In this document: positions 9,332 through 18,793 of the stretch, one piece after another | How positions within the stretch are numbered: the first letter of the stretch is position 1 | Layout of the letters: every line of letters starts with the position of its first letter | NCBI GenBank assembly: GCA_031553935.1 | Contig: JAVBKS010000001.1 | Span: 62,001 to 126,000, forward strand | DNA from: JAISDD01 sp031553935 | GTDB taxonomy: Bacteria > Bacillota > Syntrophomonadia > Syntrophomonadales > Syntrophomonadaceae | Direction of reading: 5' to 3' | DNA length: 64,000 nt | The notes under the pieces: model-generated | The model's database searches: none | What the model was told of the DNA's origin: nothing | The model's input: the letters and a program-made list of their open reading frames with translations, nothing else | Position numbers and translations under genes: made by a program

Positions 9332-11596
9332 TCAACTAAATAATTGAGGCAGATTCTCCTTAAGATAAAAGTAACTTGGCTTCAAGCGTTCGTGATAAGT
9401 CGGAGTCTCCCAAGCATTCCAATCAAAAAAACTCATTTCCATAGGTTCAAGATCAGTACTTCCAGGCTTTACAACTGTGTACCCAAAATAGAATCCTTGG
9501 GCATCGCGAGAATGAATATTGAAATAGCTTCTAACATTAAGTTTATTGATCAATGTCCTCTTATCGATATGGCTTGCTAAATCTTGTGGTAAATTACTGC
9601 GAAAATCACCCATAATTTTTTTGCTGGACGGATCCATGACATTAAACAATTGCCAAGGGATTCTAATTTCTACATTGCCCTCTGCATAAATAAAATCATT
9701 TAGGGATTTATAATCGGTAGCGTCAGGATTGGCATTCCCATATTTCAGTAATCCCGTCTCGAAATCGGAAAAAGGTATGATCTCATGGGTTTGGGGTAAC
9801 TCCAATGCCTTGTTAATTACCATTTTACTGGTGATGAATTCTCCGTTGTCCTTATTCAAAGAAGCTAATGTTACCGGTATCATTTGATTCATCAAACCAT
9901 ACATATAGTTATGGACGTCATAATAGGGATCAACTAAGAAACGCGAATTATTTTCTCCGTTTATTGACAATATAAATTCAGCCGCCCGGGTGAATTTTTT
10001 TCCGTAAGCATTGCTTTTTGTGTTCCCTTGTTCGCTTATAACATCAATTGGGACAATAATGGTGTCATTTGCGAAGTCATAGTTTCGTGCTTTAATCAAA
10101 TAATACACATATTTTTCATCGCTTTTTACGTATAGTTCTCCCCATTGATTGCTCATTAGCGGCTTATCTGCCTGCCAATCATCAATATTACCATCTACAT
10201 AGCATATTGACTTCTCAGCACCGGGATCGAAACTAAGCAAGCCGAAGTTTTGCTCACTGGTTTGGATATTAGACCAATATGGTCGACGGTCCGGAATATC
10301 GTAATCCATATTATTCCAAGTTCGTTTGAACCATTCATCTTGCCAGGTAAACATGAATCCGCCTGCATAATTTTCGGCTTTAATGTTTTTAAACATATCA
10401 AAGAGCATATATCCTTGGTCGGTCTCATCTACATGCCCTTGATTGAACCCTCTGTGAATATCCTGATGCGTCTTGCCGCGCGAAGTTGGAATTCCGAATT
10501 CTCCTACAATTAAAGGCAATGTATGGACGGTTTTAAGTTCTTTTAAATAAGCTTGATAAGTATTAACATTGCCGTTCTCGTCCTTAAAATCCAAGTACTT
10601 GGTATCATAGTTTAAAGCTTCCGGGTAATAAGGGTAAACATGATAGGAAGCGAACAAGCCTGGGGCAAAAGCTGAATTTGCAATTATGTTTTCCGGATTA
10701 ATACTGACTAAATCCTCTTTAGCCCGATCAGGATCATTGGGGTGCTCTAGGGGGTCGGTCGTTACCCAATTACAAAAGGCAGCCGGTCTTTGCATCCGAT
10801 ATTTCTCCGTCTCGTATTTAATCAAGCGATCGCCCACTTCAGCCAAAAATATTTCGAAAGGTTCAGCATTAACGGTGGATAGATATTGCCCTTTGTAATC
10901 CGGCATTCCTTTATAGATTTGATTGGTATTATAAGCAAAATCCTGGTGCCACTCGATTCCCATAATAAAACCAGTCATGAAACAAGAAACATCACTAGCA
11001 TAGCTGCCAAATGCCTCTCCCGGTGAAAAAAGAATTTGCTTGTTGCCATGGACAACATCAATAATCTTTTCACCTTCCTTGACAAAGTCTTCTAAGATTT
11101 TGCGATTTTCCGCAAATGGATCCAGTAAACTTCCGATATCCTCTTCCTTGACCCAGATACCGTGATACAGAAGCAATGGCTGCTCGGTTTGCAAATTATA
11201 GTCATGGAGCGCATTATAAAAGGCCGGCTTTTGAGTAGTATATACTCGAATGGCATTTACGCCCATTTCCCTTATTAGTTCAAACCAGCGATAATACTCG
11301 TCATAGGTGATCATAAATTCACCGGGGAATGAGCCTGGTTTTCCAACTCCAAGATTTATGCCAACCAAAAACTCTTCCTGCCATCTTCCATCTTTCCAAA
11401 AATACATTTTGTCCTTGTCGGTTTTCGCTGCGAATTTTATTCCGTTCACTTCAGGCAATGCTGCAATAATCTCAGCACTGGTTTTGGACAGCTCATTTGA
11501 ATTAGCCTTATTTTTGCACCCAGATAAGGATGTCATCATAAAGATAACTACCATAACCAAGCAAATCATCTTGTTTTTCTGATTGAATTTTTGCAT
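9332..11596 (-). CDS. Lipoprotein with glycoside-hydrolase-like TIM barrel
   Basis: A 754-residue lipoprotein: the signal ends in LSGC with Cys27 as the lipidation site. From residue about 78 the sequence looks like a retaining-glycosidase barrel of the GH5/GH2 type: GINLGVGKPG, then MGVNAIRVYT (strand-helix pattern), SYHVYPYYPE, and LPLIVGEFG with Glu366 in the usual nucleophile position. The last about 280 residues, from about 470 (CYVDGNIDDWQAD), look like a beta-rich module. The substrate is unknown. It is the fourth gene of the exopolysaccharide operon, 30 bases after the unknown secreted gene. It may process the nascent polymer at the cell surface. The exact family needs a profile search, and a non-catalytic barrel is possible. 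Confidence 0.75.
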   Translation of the reverse strand: MQKFNQKNKMICLVMVVIFMMTSLSGCKNKANSNELSKTSAEIIAALPEVNGIKFAAKTDKDKMYFWKDGRWQEEFLVGINLGVGKPGSFPGEFMITYDEYYRWFELIREMGVNAIRVYTTQKPAFYNALHDYNLQTEQPLLLYHGIWVKEEDIGSLLDPFAENRKILEDFVKEGEKIIDVVHGNKQILFSPGEAFGSYASDVSCFMTGFIMGIEWHQDFAYNTNQIYKGMPDYKGQYLSTVNAEPFEIFLAEVGDRLIKYETEKYRMQRPAAFCNWVTTDPLEHPNDPDRAKEDLVSINPENIIANSAFAPGLFASYHVYPYYPEALNYDTKYLDFKDENGNVNTYQAYLKELKTVHTLPLIVGEFGIPTSRGKTHQDIHRGFNQGHVDETDQGYMLFDMFKNIKAENYAGGFMFTWQDEWFKRTWNNMDYDIPDRRPYWSNIQTSEQNFGLLSFDPGAEKSICYVDGNIDDWQADKPLMSNQWGELYVKSDEKYVYYLIKARNYDFANDTIIVPIDVISEQGNTKSNAYGKKFTRAAEFILSINGENNSRFLVDPYYDVHNYMYGLMNQMIPVTLASLNKDNGEFITSKMVINKALELPQTHEIIPFSDFETGLLKYGNANPDATDYKSLNDFIYAEGNVEIRIPWQLFNVMDPSSKKIMGDFRSNLPQDLASHIDKRTLINKLNVRSYFNIHSRDAQGFYFGYTVVKPGSTDLEPMEMSFFDWNAWETPTYHERLKPSYFYLKENLPQLFS

Positions 11597-11626
11597 ATCT
11601 CTACCAGCTTTCTTTGAAAATCAGAC

Positions 11627-12652
11627 CTAGTTATTTAGAATTAGTTTCTGCCAGGTAGGCAGATAAAAGTTCCAATAAAAATTGCTCAAATCACCGGATT
11701 TAGGCAAAGCAAACCATCCATATAGCCTTAATGCTTTGTTAAAACTATATATTCGCTCTTCCATGGGATTATTGCTGAAATCACCAGCGAAGTATAAAGT
11801 ATGATCGGACTTAATCGCTAAAGGAATCTTAGCAAAATTAATCCCGGTATCAGCAATAATTTTCTGACCTTCCGCTGTCAAATCCAACTCCAGCCAAGCC
11901 ACAGGTTCTCCTTGCCATTTGTCAATTATTTCAAACCAACCATAATACGTGTACTTTTCCCCGGGGACTAGGTTTTGGAAGTTCTCTGCCACCACACTAT
12001 GATAACTATGCCCCTGGTAATGGTAGTCGTTCCTTAAGATAAACAACTCCCCATTTGATGAACCAATCGCAATGCCATCACCTTCTAGGTCCCATTTTCT
12101 TCCATAGTTTGATTCGTAGCTATCAAGCACCCATTTGGGAAGCTTCTCTTGTTCTTGGAAATCCTTAATGTAGATGCCATAGTAACCACTATAGTTAAGA
12201 CCAAAGAATTCCTCCAGGGCTATATTTCTTTCCGACTTTTTGTCATAAATAAAATTAAACTCACCAACAATTAATGATCCATTTTTTTTATACTCCGCGA
12301 TTTTTTTCAGATCATCATTATAGGAATCATTATCAGGCCTGAATTCTGCTAAAAATACAACTTCGGGGTTAGTTTTGCTCTTGTTTTCATATTCAGCGAT
12401 ACTATTGTAACTATCGGTTGAATAATCATAAGGCATTGCATCGATTGGATTATTTAGCTTAAGATGATTAAGCAACCACATTATATTAACACTGCTATTG
12501 TATCTTTCTAACTGAGTCGCGCTAAAAGATTTATCAATAATTAATAAACTTTTGCTTATGCTTGGCTTTACTGCCCAGCTGACAAAGCCGACTCCCATGA
12601 TTGAAATAATCAAAATCAAAATAAAACCAAGAACCGAGAATTTTTTCAACAT
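11627..12652 (-). CDS. Secreted or anchored protein of unknown function in exopolysaccharide operon
   Basis: A 341-residue protein that I do not recognise. It has one N-terminal hydrophobic segment (about 5-30), so it is exported or membrane-anchored with the rest outside. The body alternates strands and helices; NPEVVFLAEFRPDNDSY and KKNGSLIVGEFNFIYD suggest a Rossmann-like or glutamine-amidotransferase-like fold of the sort seen in some extracellular sugar-processing proteins, but no catalytic motif is clear. There are many aromatic residues (YSGYYGIYIKDF, YTYYGWFEI), as in sugar-binding proteins. It sits 30 bases upstream of the glycosidase-like lipoprotein gene and 111 bases after the GT2 gene, inside the operon. 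An accessory role in polymer export or modification is inference only. Confidence 0.6.
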   Translation of the reverse strand: MLKKFSVLGFILILIISIMGVGFVSWAVKPSISKSLLIIDKSFSATQLERYNSSVNIMWLLNHLKLNNPIDAMPYDYSTDSYNSIAEYENKSKTNPEVVFLAEFRPDNDSYNDDLKKIAEYKKNGSLIVGEFNFIYDKKSERNIALEEFFGLNYSGYYGIYIKDFQEQEKLPKWVLDSYESNYGRKWDLEGDGIAIGSSNGELFILRNDYHYQGHSYHSVVAENFQNLVPGEKYTYYGWFEIIDKWQGEPVAWLELDLTAEGQKIIADTGINFAKIPLAIKSDHTLYFAGDFSNNPMEERIYSFNKALRLYGWFALPKSGDLSNFYWNFYLPTWQKLILNN

Positions 12653-12763
12653 CGCTTTTCCATCCTTTGAAAAACTTTTTTACAATCACTGAGCTCCACA
12701 TTATCACATGGAGCTCTTGTTTATATCGATTAATCCACACCTACAATTGAGTTTATGCTACGC

Positions 12764-14179
12764 TTAAACGTCTTGTACGTTGAATTGTTGACGTTTCAGT
12801 TTTGCCCAATCATAGCGGTACTTCCTAAAGCTCACGATTCCTTCCAGCCTAAAAATCGTAATTAACTGCCTGAATCCAAAATTCTCCACTATCGCAAATA
12901 TAATTAGCTTAATCAGCTGGCCAATCGAAGAGTAATTGTTGAAGGATCGCTCTTCTAGTATTAAACCGCCCAAGGAAAGAATCATTCCTAAAATGTTAGA
13001 AATAATGAAGAAAATAATAAAATAATGAATACTCAGCATGCCGAACAAGTAGGCAAGAGGAATAACTATATATCCTAAGAACTCAACTATCGGACCTAAG
13101 AACTCGACGAATAAATAATAAGGAAAAGCATATGTTCCTACTTTTTTATACTTAGGATTAAATATCATTTGCTTGTAACTAAGCAAAGTGTCAATCATTC
13201 CAACATTCCAACGCCTTCTTTGGGCTCGCAAATCTTTAATAGATTCCGGCGCCTGGGTCCAACAAACCGGATCAGGGATGAATTTAATTTTGTCTCCGCT
13301 CTTGGTATCATGGATGTGCTTATGCAACTTAACAATTATCTCCATGTCCTCGCCAATGGTATTAGTTTTATATCCGCCGATTTCAATAATAGTCTTCTTG
13401 CGAAATGCACCAAAAGCTCCCGAGACTATCATTAAAGCACTGAAATAGTTGAAACTAACCCTACCAGATAGAAATGCTCTTAGATACTCAATGGTTTGGA
13501 AGATTGCCAATGGTTTTTTCGAAAGTCCAATCTCTTTTAAAATACCATTTTCGATTTTCGAGCCGTTAAGAATTCGTACAATACCTCCAACTGCAGCTGC
13601 TTTAGGATCTTCAATAAAGGTCATTCCAATTCTAATAAGTGAATTGGCTTCTAATAATGAATCGGCATCAATTGAAGCAAAAATAGGATACTTGGAGACA
13701 TTAATCCCTGCATTAAGGGCATCTGCCTTTCCACCATTAACCTTATCCACGAAAACTAAATTCGGGTATTCCGGATTCCAGTAAATTCCTCGAATTTCTT
13801 GGGTTTGCAAGCTTTTCTTGAAAGACATCCTGGTCTCGGTCAAATGAAACGAATCAATAATAAGCTTTTTCGTATCGTCTGTGGAGCCATCATTGATAAC
13901 TATAACTTCATATTCGGGATAGTTTAGATTCAAGAGCGATTTAATATTGCCGACAATAACCTCCGATTCATTATAAGCCGGAACCAGAACCGAAATCGGA
14001 ATCATGTTATTGCTATTCTGATAGTTCTTAAAATCTGAATATTTCATGCGCCGCATGTAATTTTTCAACTCTCGGAATGAGAGAAGAATCTGCATAAAAT
14101 AGGTTAGAGATAACGCCAAAGTATAAAATATACAAAAAACACTAAAAATCAAGACGAAATTTTTTAAAAACTCAATCAA
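12764..14179 (-). CDS. Processive family 2 glycosyltransferase (poly-N-acetylglucosamine/hyaluronan synthase type)
   Basis: A 471-residue integral membrane enzyme. One N-terminal membrane segment (about 8-34) precedes a GT2 GT-A domain with VLVPAYNE (65-71), NDGST with the nucleotide-binding Asp97, DAD (171-173) for metal, GED (276-278) for the general base and QRRRW (320-324), the signature of processive synthases such as PgaC/IcaA, HasA and BcsA. Several membrane helices follow from about residue 345. The likely reaction is polymerisation of a UDP-activated hexosamine and extrusion through the membrane. I see no PilZ domain. It is the second gene of the operon, 18 bases after the HEAT-repeat gene. 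An operon containing a deacetylase favours an N-acetylated product; the sugar itself is not shown by the sequence. Confidence 0.93.
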   Translation of the reverse strand: MIEFLKNFVLIFSVFCIFYTLALSLTYFMQILLSFRELKNYMRRMKYSDFKNYQNSNNMIPISVLVPAYNESEVIVGNIKSLLNLNYPEYEVIVINDGSTDDTKKLIIDSFHLTETRMSFKKSLQTQEIRGIYWNPEYPNLVFVDKVNGGKADALNAGINVSKYPIFASIDADSLLEANSLIRIGMTFIEDPKAAAVGGIVRILNGSKIENGILKEIGLSKKPLAIFQTIEYLRAFLSGRVSFNYFSALMIVSGAFGAFRKKTIIEIGGYKTNTIGEDMEIIVKLHKHIHDTKSGDKIKFIPDPVCWTQAPESIKDLRAQRRRWNVGMIDTLLSYKQMIFNPKYKKVGTYAFPYYLFVEFLGPIVEFLGYIVIPLAYLFGMLSIHYFIIFFIISNILGMILSLGGLILEERSFNNYSSIGQLIKLIIFAIVENFGFRQLITIFRLEGIVSFRKYRYDWAKLKRQQFNVQDV

Positions 14180-14197
14180 AACAATTCCCCCTCCTCT

Positions 14198-15295
14198 TTA
14201 ATTATTTATCGCTAAGCGACTTAGATCAACGGGCTCAATACTCTCAAGACTAACTACTTTTTCAAGTTTTGGCTGCAAACCTCTTGTCTCTAATTCAGAC
14301 ACAAGGGCATCGATTGCATATTTATCACTGCCTTTTAGTACCATATTAATTTCAGCTGAAGATGCGGTTTTCACAAAAGCGGCCGCCGCATTCTTGCGTA
14401 CCCACCAATTATCATCGTACAAAGCTTGCATAAGAACATTAGTGTTATTGACATTTCCCATTGTATTCAAAGCCTTCGCTACCGCTGCCCTAACTTCCCA
14501 GCTCTCATCGCGGCAATACTTAATAATCGCAGCCTCATGTCTATTGTCCTCCAATTGACCTAATGCTCGAATACAAGCAATTCTCAAATCAACATTCGAA
14601 GAAGAAGCTATCCTAATATAGTAATCAGCAAGACTCTTGCACTTATACGGAGCAAGGGTTTTTATGAAAATGCTCTTATAATAGTCGTCACAAAGTTCAA
14701 TGATCTCCAGAAATAGTTCCTCCAGATTGCCGGCATAGCGAGAAATTATTTCTACTAAGGCCCGGTACGATAAACTAATTTTTTCGTAATGCTCAGAAAA
14801 AATGTATCTCATACCTTCAATATCACCGCAGTTCGAAATCGCTAAGATTGTATTGTAGCGCACATCTTCATTAGAATCATTAATATAAGTCCAGATCTTG
14901 CTGGAAAGCTTGCGGCTGCCCAAATCGCCAATGTTTCTAATCAATTCAGCCTGATTTCGTCCATTTGACTTGTTCAATTTGTTAAGTAAATATGATTGAA
15001 GATTTACCTTTTGAATAAAATATTCATTACTCCGTTTATCTTCCCTTTTGCTCAGTACCTCGATTAGGCAATCCTTGCGATAGTCTCTATCGAAATAAGC
15101 AATCTGTTCAGGCAACAAACTAGCCGGTTGTTGCTCTTCTTGGTTCACAATTCTTTCGATCATCCTCATTGTTCTGCCGAGCTTTTTTTGCGAATAATAA
15201 CGATAAAAATGACCAAAGAATAACAGCAAAACCTCGAATGTCAAAATCGGAATCGTAATACACAGCAAGACAAAAATAACTTTATCGGCATCCAT
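14198..15295 (-). CDS. Membrane-anchored HEAT-repeat protein, first gene of exopolysaccharide operon
   Basis: A 365-residue protein with one N-terminal membrane segment (about 4-27) followed by a charged linker and a series of helical PBS-lyase/HEAT-type repeats (for example RIACIRALGQLEDNRHEAAI, SWEVRAAVAKALNTMG, NWWVRKNAAAAFVKTA). Such repeats form a curved scaffold for protein contacts. Orientation would place the repeats in the cytoplasm if the anchor is N-out. Being directly upstream (18 bases) of the GT2 synthase, it may scaffold or regulate the synthase, a role filled by other small partners in Ica/Pga systems. That role is inference. GAGGAGTGATATTAA gives a good ribosome binding site before ATG 15295. 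Confidence 0.85.
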   Translation of the reverse strand: MDADKVIFVLLCITIPILTFEVLLLFFGHFYRYYSQKKLGRTMRMIERIVNQEEQQPASLLPEQIAYFDRDYRKDCLIEVLSKREDKRSNEYFIQKVNLQSYLLNKLNKSNGRNQAELIRNIGDLGSRKLSSKIWTYINDSNEDVRYNTILAISNCGDIEGMRYIFSEHYEKISLSYRALVEIISRYAGNLEELFLEIIELCDDYYKSIFIKTLAPYKCKSLADYYIRIASSSNVDLRIACIRALGQLEDNRHEAAIIKYCRDESWEVRAAVAKALNTMGNVNNTNVLMQALYDDNWWVRKNAAAAFVKTASSAEINMVLKGSDKYAIDALVSELETRGLQPKLEKVVSLESIEPVDLSRLAINN

Positions 15296-15679
15296 TTAAT
15301 ATCACTCCTCACCCCAACTTGTATTAGTAAACGCGGCGAATATTGTAGTTTATTTTGCAATAATTTAGTACTTAAGGTTTACTTAGTTTTTCTATCGAGC
15401 AATTTTTCAATTAACTTAAGCTAAATTGGCTAATTATTTCTTTGTTTATGGGATAGTTTATGCTATTTGGGAATCGTTCGATAATTAATTCAATTCAACC
15501 CTAAATTTCTAATAGATATTTGAAGAAGAAGAGGTGTGAAAATGGTAGTATCTGAATGCTAAATCAACTAAGTCAACTATCTTGCTTAATACCAGCCTAG
15601 ATAGCATTTAATTGCATTTTGCTACAATTTGGTTTATAATTACTCAACCAGTCAAGATTCATTATAGAGGTAATACTCA
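15296..15679. other. Divergent intergenic region between the exopolysaccharide operon and the large hybrid kinase
   Basis: 384 bases, AT-rich, without a long gene. It should carry promoters for both directions; only the rightward one is clear (15612-15640). At 15542-15562 there is an ATG after AAGAAGAGGTGTGAAA, encoding only five further residues before TAA. This could be a leader peptide or the remains of a gene start, but it may also be chance. I see no riboswitch I recognise. Confidence 0.5.
15612..15640 (+). promoter_or_regulatory. Sigma-A-type promoter for the 999-residue kinase
   Basis: TTGCAT at 15612-15617 and a perfect TATAAT at 15635-15640, 17 bases apart, end 39 bases before the TTG start at 15680. 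Confidence 0.65.
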
Positions 15680-18679
15680 TTGATTTTACAATTAGCATTA
15701 TTTTTTATAACATTCCTATTTTTTGTTGGCGTAAGTTATTATACTTTTCTGCTATGGTTTGGTGACCGGTCGAATGGACAAACCAAAAGCCTGTTTTTGC
15801 TGGGGCTAACCATATCCGGATGGCTCATAGGCAATGTGTTTTGTTTAATTTGCACTCCATCTTTTTTTCCGGTTGTTAATTCTTTCAAAACACTGTTCGT
15901 ATGTATTATTCCTTTTACTTTTCTTAACTTGGTCCTGCAAATTGTTTGTCCTACAATTACGAGATTTAAGGCATACAAGTATTTGCTCACTATTCCTCCA
16001 CTTATTGATGTGTTATTCTTGTTGACTAATCCTTTGCACTTTTATTACTTTACTTCTTATGATTACCCTCGGTTTGTGCTGGGGCCGTTTTTTTTCGCCC
16101 ATGCAGCTCTTGCTTACTTAATATTACTAATCTCGCTGGTTCTCTTGTTTTCATTTATCGCCAAAAACTTCAACAAATTTGGCTTTCTATTGTTTCCCGG
16201 TTTGTTTGCTGCCTTTCCATTAGCTTTCAGTATTCTTTACACGGCCGGCATTATTAAGACCAATATAGATATTACCCCTTTAGGGTTTTCTATCGTTTTT
16301 ATTTTCTTTATGTTTTTTTCTAAGCGAGTCGGCCTGCTATCTATAAAGACTACTGCTTTTGCCAGCGTTTTTGCAAATCTGAGTGATTCATTATTAGTAG
16401 TAGATGGTAATGGCTACTGTGTAGATGCGAACCCTGCATTTAGCAATAATTTTATTTTTTCCGAGCCACTTTTGGCAAAACCGTCTTTTCTTGAAGTCAT
16501 AGATCTTATGACACCCAATATCGAATTTAAAAGCCCTCAAGATCTCTTCGTGCGCTTGGCAGCTCCTGAAGAACCAATTAACAATGGTGAATTCACATAT
16601 CTTTCTCCTAATGGCACCCTCAATCATTTTACGATCAATAAGACTTTTGTCTCCCCGCAAAAAGACAAGGGCTTTATCGTTTCTTTTACTAATGTGAACA
16701 ATTACAGGAGTATGATTGATGAGATTAATTTTAAGAATGGTGAACTAATTGAATTAAAGGAGCTTGCCGAAACTGCTGCCCATGCCAGAAGCACTTTCCT
16801 AGCTAATATGAGTCACGAGATTAGGACTCCTATGAACGCCATCATCGGTATGGATGAACTCTTACTGCGCACAGATTTAACCCAAGCTCAGCGCAGCTAT
16901 GCCGAAAATATTAAGTCAGCTGCTAGTTCATTGTTGGTTATCATTAATGACGCTCTTGATTTTTCTAAAATCGATTCCGGAAAGCTTGAGTTAATGCCGA
17001 TAGTTTATTCGCTAGATGAACTTCTAACCGATGTTATTAATGTCATTAATGTTCACTTAATTGGAAAGAAGATAATTTTCTTAGTAGAGACTGTAGCTGA
17101 TTTTCCTAATACACTCATTGGGGATGTTATCAGGGTTAGACAGATCCTCTTTAATCTGCTTTCCAATGCGGTTAAATTTACTGACAAAGGCTATATTAAA
17201 CTGGGAGCTAATCATGAGCTGGTTTCCCCCACTGACATCAAGATAGTATTCACGGTTGAAGACACTGGAGTTGGTATACCTGAAGAAATGTTCCCGAATC
17301 TTTTTATGACATATCAGCAGTTGGATTCCACAAGAAACAAGAATTTGGAAGGAACCGGACTCGGCCTAGCCATTGCCAAACATCTTGCCACCATGATGGG
17401 TGGAGATATTGGTGTTAAGAGCAAAATTGGTCATGGATCGACTTTCACTGTAACTATTATTCAAGAATATAGACCTAACACAAGCCCAGATGAAATCCAA
17501 GCGTTTGCATCCTGTCATGTTCTGCTGGCAGAATACAATCCTATTATTGCTGAATCAATCCTCCTCAATTTACATTCTCTGCGAATTAGAGCAACTGTTT
17601 GCAAATCTAATAATGAACTGAATTTGCTACTCAGTGATAATAGTATCTCCCATCTTATCTGTAACCCTGCGTACTTAGAACATATTAGTGCAGCTGCAAA
17701 TTTACATATCCCCATAATAGTTATTGTTGATATTAATGATCCTATTGAAAATTCTAAGTCTAACGCTGCCTACTTATATAAACCAGTCACAGTTTCAAAT
17801 TTACGCAAAGTGCTTTCTAAACCAACTAAAATGAATGCCAATGGCGATAACTTTGTTAGGCCTCACGAATTAAGCAGTAATAATAATATGTTGGTACTGG
17901 TAGTCGATGATAATGCCATTAATCTTCAGGTTGCAATTGGTCTTCTTTCGGGATACGGTATTCGCGCTGTAGGTGCAGCCTCCGGCAAATCAGCTCTGGA
18001 ATTAATCATGAATAATAAATATGATTTGATTTTCATGGACCATATGATGCCGGAAATGGATGGCATTGAAGTTACGAAGATTATTAGGGAGCAAGCCGAT
18101 AGTTATTATAAAACTGTGCCCATTATTGCTCTGTCGGCAAATGCAGTTACCGGTATGCGCGACGCCTTCATTAATGCCGGTATGAATGACTTTATTAGCA
18201 AACCTATCGATCAAACTAGCTTGTATCAAATTCTTTCTACATGGTTGCCTGCGCAGCGCTTTTCTAATAATAGGAGGAGTCCTGATCCGATGAAATATGA
18301 AGAAATTAGAAACCCGGCTAACTATGACGAATACATTGATCCCAGTGTTATCGAGCGTTTTTTTTCCGGAAAGCAAGCAAGTTATGTACGTATAGCCGAG
18401 CTGTTTATTAAATCTAATCAAAACGAGCTATCGAAATTGCAGGGCTTTTTGGACAGTTCCGATATCAACAATTTCACCATAGCAATTCACGGTCTGAAAA
18501 GTGCTTCATCTAGCGCTGGAGCTTATAAACTCTCTCAAATGGCGAGCAGTTTAGAAAAACTTGGCCAAGCTAGTGCTCTTTCTGAAATTAAAACTGATTT
18601 CCCTGATTTTAAAACCCTATTTTCTAATTCCATTATCGCTTTATCAAGCTTCTTAGACTCCTTAAAAAACAAAGAATAA
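15680..18679 (+). CDS. Large hybrid histidine kinase (7TM, PAS, HisKA, HATPase, two receivers, HPt)
   Basis: A 999-residue protein starting with TTG after AGAGG, 9 bases upstream. The N-terminal about 220 residues have about seven membrane helices like the 7TM sensor domain of histidine kinases. A PAS-like domain follows (around SDSLLVVDGNGYCVDANPAF), then HisKA with SHEIRTP and His379, HATPase (NLLSNAVKF, DTGVGIP, GTGLGLA), a degenerate receiver (about 610-715) lacking the phospho-acceptor Asp (ICNPAY at that place), a canonical receiver (VVDDN, Asp787 in FMDHMMP, SKPID), and a C-terminal HPt domain with His937 (AIHGLKS). All parts of a His-Asp-His relay lie in one protein, so the final response regulator must be elsewhere. 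It is divergent from the exopolysaccharide operon, which makes control of that operon an attractive but untested idea. Confidence 0.93.
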   Translation: MILQLALFFITFLFFVGVSYYTFLLWFGDRSNGQTKSLFLLGLTISGWLIGNVFCLICTPSFFPVVNSFKTLFVCIIPFTFLNLVLQIVCPTITRFKAYKYLLTIPPLIDVLFLLTNPLHFYYFTSYDYPRFVLGPFFFAHAALAYLILLISLVLLFSFIAKNFNKFGFLLFPGLFAAFPLAFSILYTAGIIKTNIDITPLGFSIVFIFFMFFSKRVGLLSIKTTAFASVFANLSDSLLVVDGNGYCVDANPAFSNNFIFSEPLLAKPSFLEVIDLMTPNIEFKSPQDLFVRLAAPEEPINNGEFTYLSPNGTLNHFTINKTFVSPQKDKGFIVSFTNVNNYRSMIDEINFKNGELIELKELAETAAHARSTFLANMSHEIRTPMNAIIGMDELLLRTDLTQAQRSYAENIKSAASSLLVIINDALDFSKIDSGKLELMPIVYSLDELLTDVINVINVHLIGKKIIFLVETVADFPNTLIGDVIRVRQILFNLLSNAVKFTDKGYIKLGANHELVSPTDIKIVFTVEDTGVGIPEEMFPNLFMTYQQLDSTRNKNLEGTGLGLAIAKHLATMMGGDIGVKSKIGHGSTFTVTIIQEYRPNTSPDEIQAFASCHVLLAEYNPIIAESILLNLHSLRIRATVCKSNNELNLLLSDNSISHLICNPAYLEHISAAANLHIPIIVIVDINDPIENSKSNAAYLYKPVTVSNLRKVLSKPTKMNANGDNFVRPHELSSNNNMLVLVVDDNAINLQVAIGLLSGYGIRAVGAASGKSALELIMNNKYDLIFMDHMMPEMDGIEVTKIIREQADSYYKTVPIIALSANAVTGMRDAFINAGMNDFISKPIDQTSLYQILSTWLPAQRFSNNRRSPDPMKYEEIRNPANYDEYIDPSVIERFFSGKQASYVRIAELFIKSNQNELSKLQGFLDSSDINNFTIAIHGLKSASSSAGAYKLSQMASSLEKLGQASALSEIKTDFPDFKTLFSNSIIALSSFLDSLKNKE

Positions 18680-18793
18680 TTTGCAAGCAGAAATTCTTAA
18701 CCTCTGCGCTTGCTGCTACAATCATGCAGGCAAACTTTAATTACCAATACCCGATGTATCATACCTAATAATTCCCAAGGAGGAACAGCTAAC

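Noticed and set aside
15542..15562. Six-codon leader-like frame with good ribosome binding site
   Set aside because: Too short to support; mentioned only within the intergenic entry.
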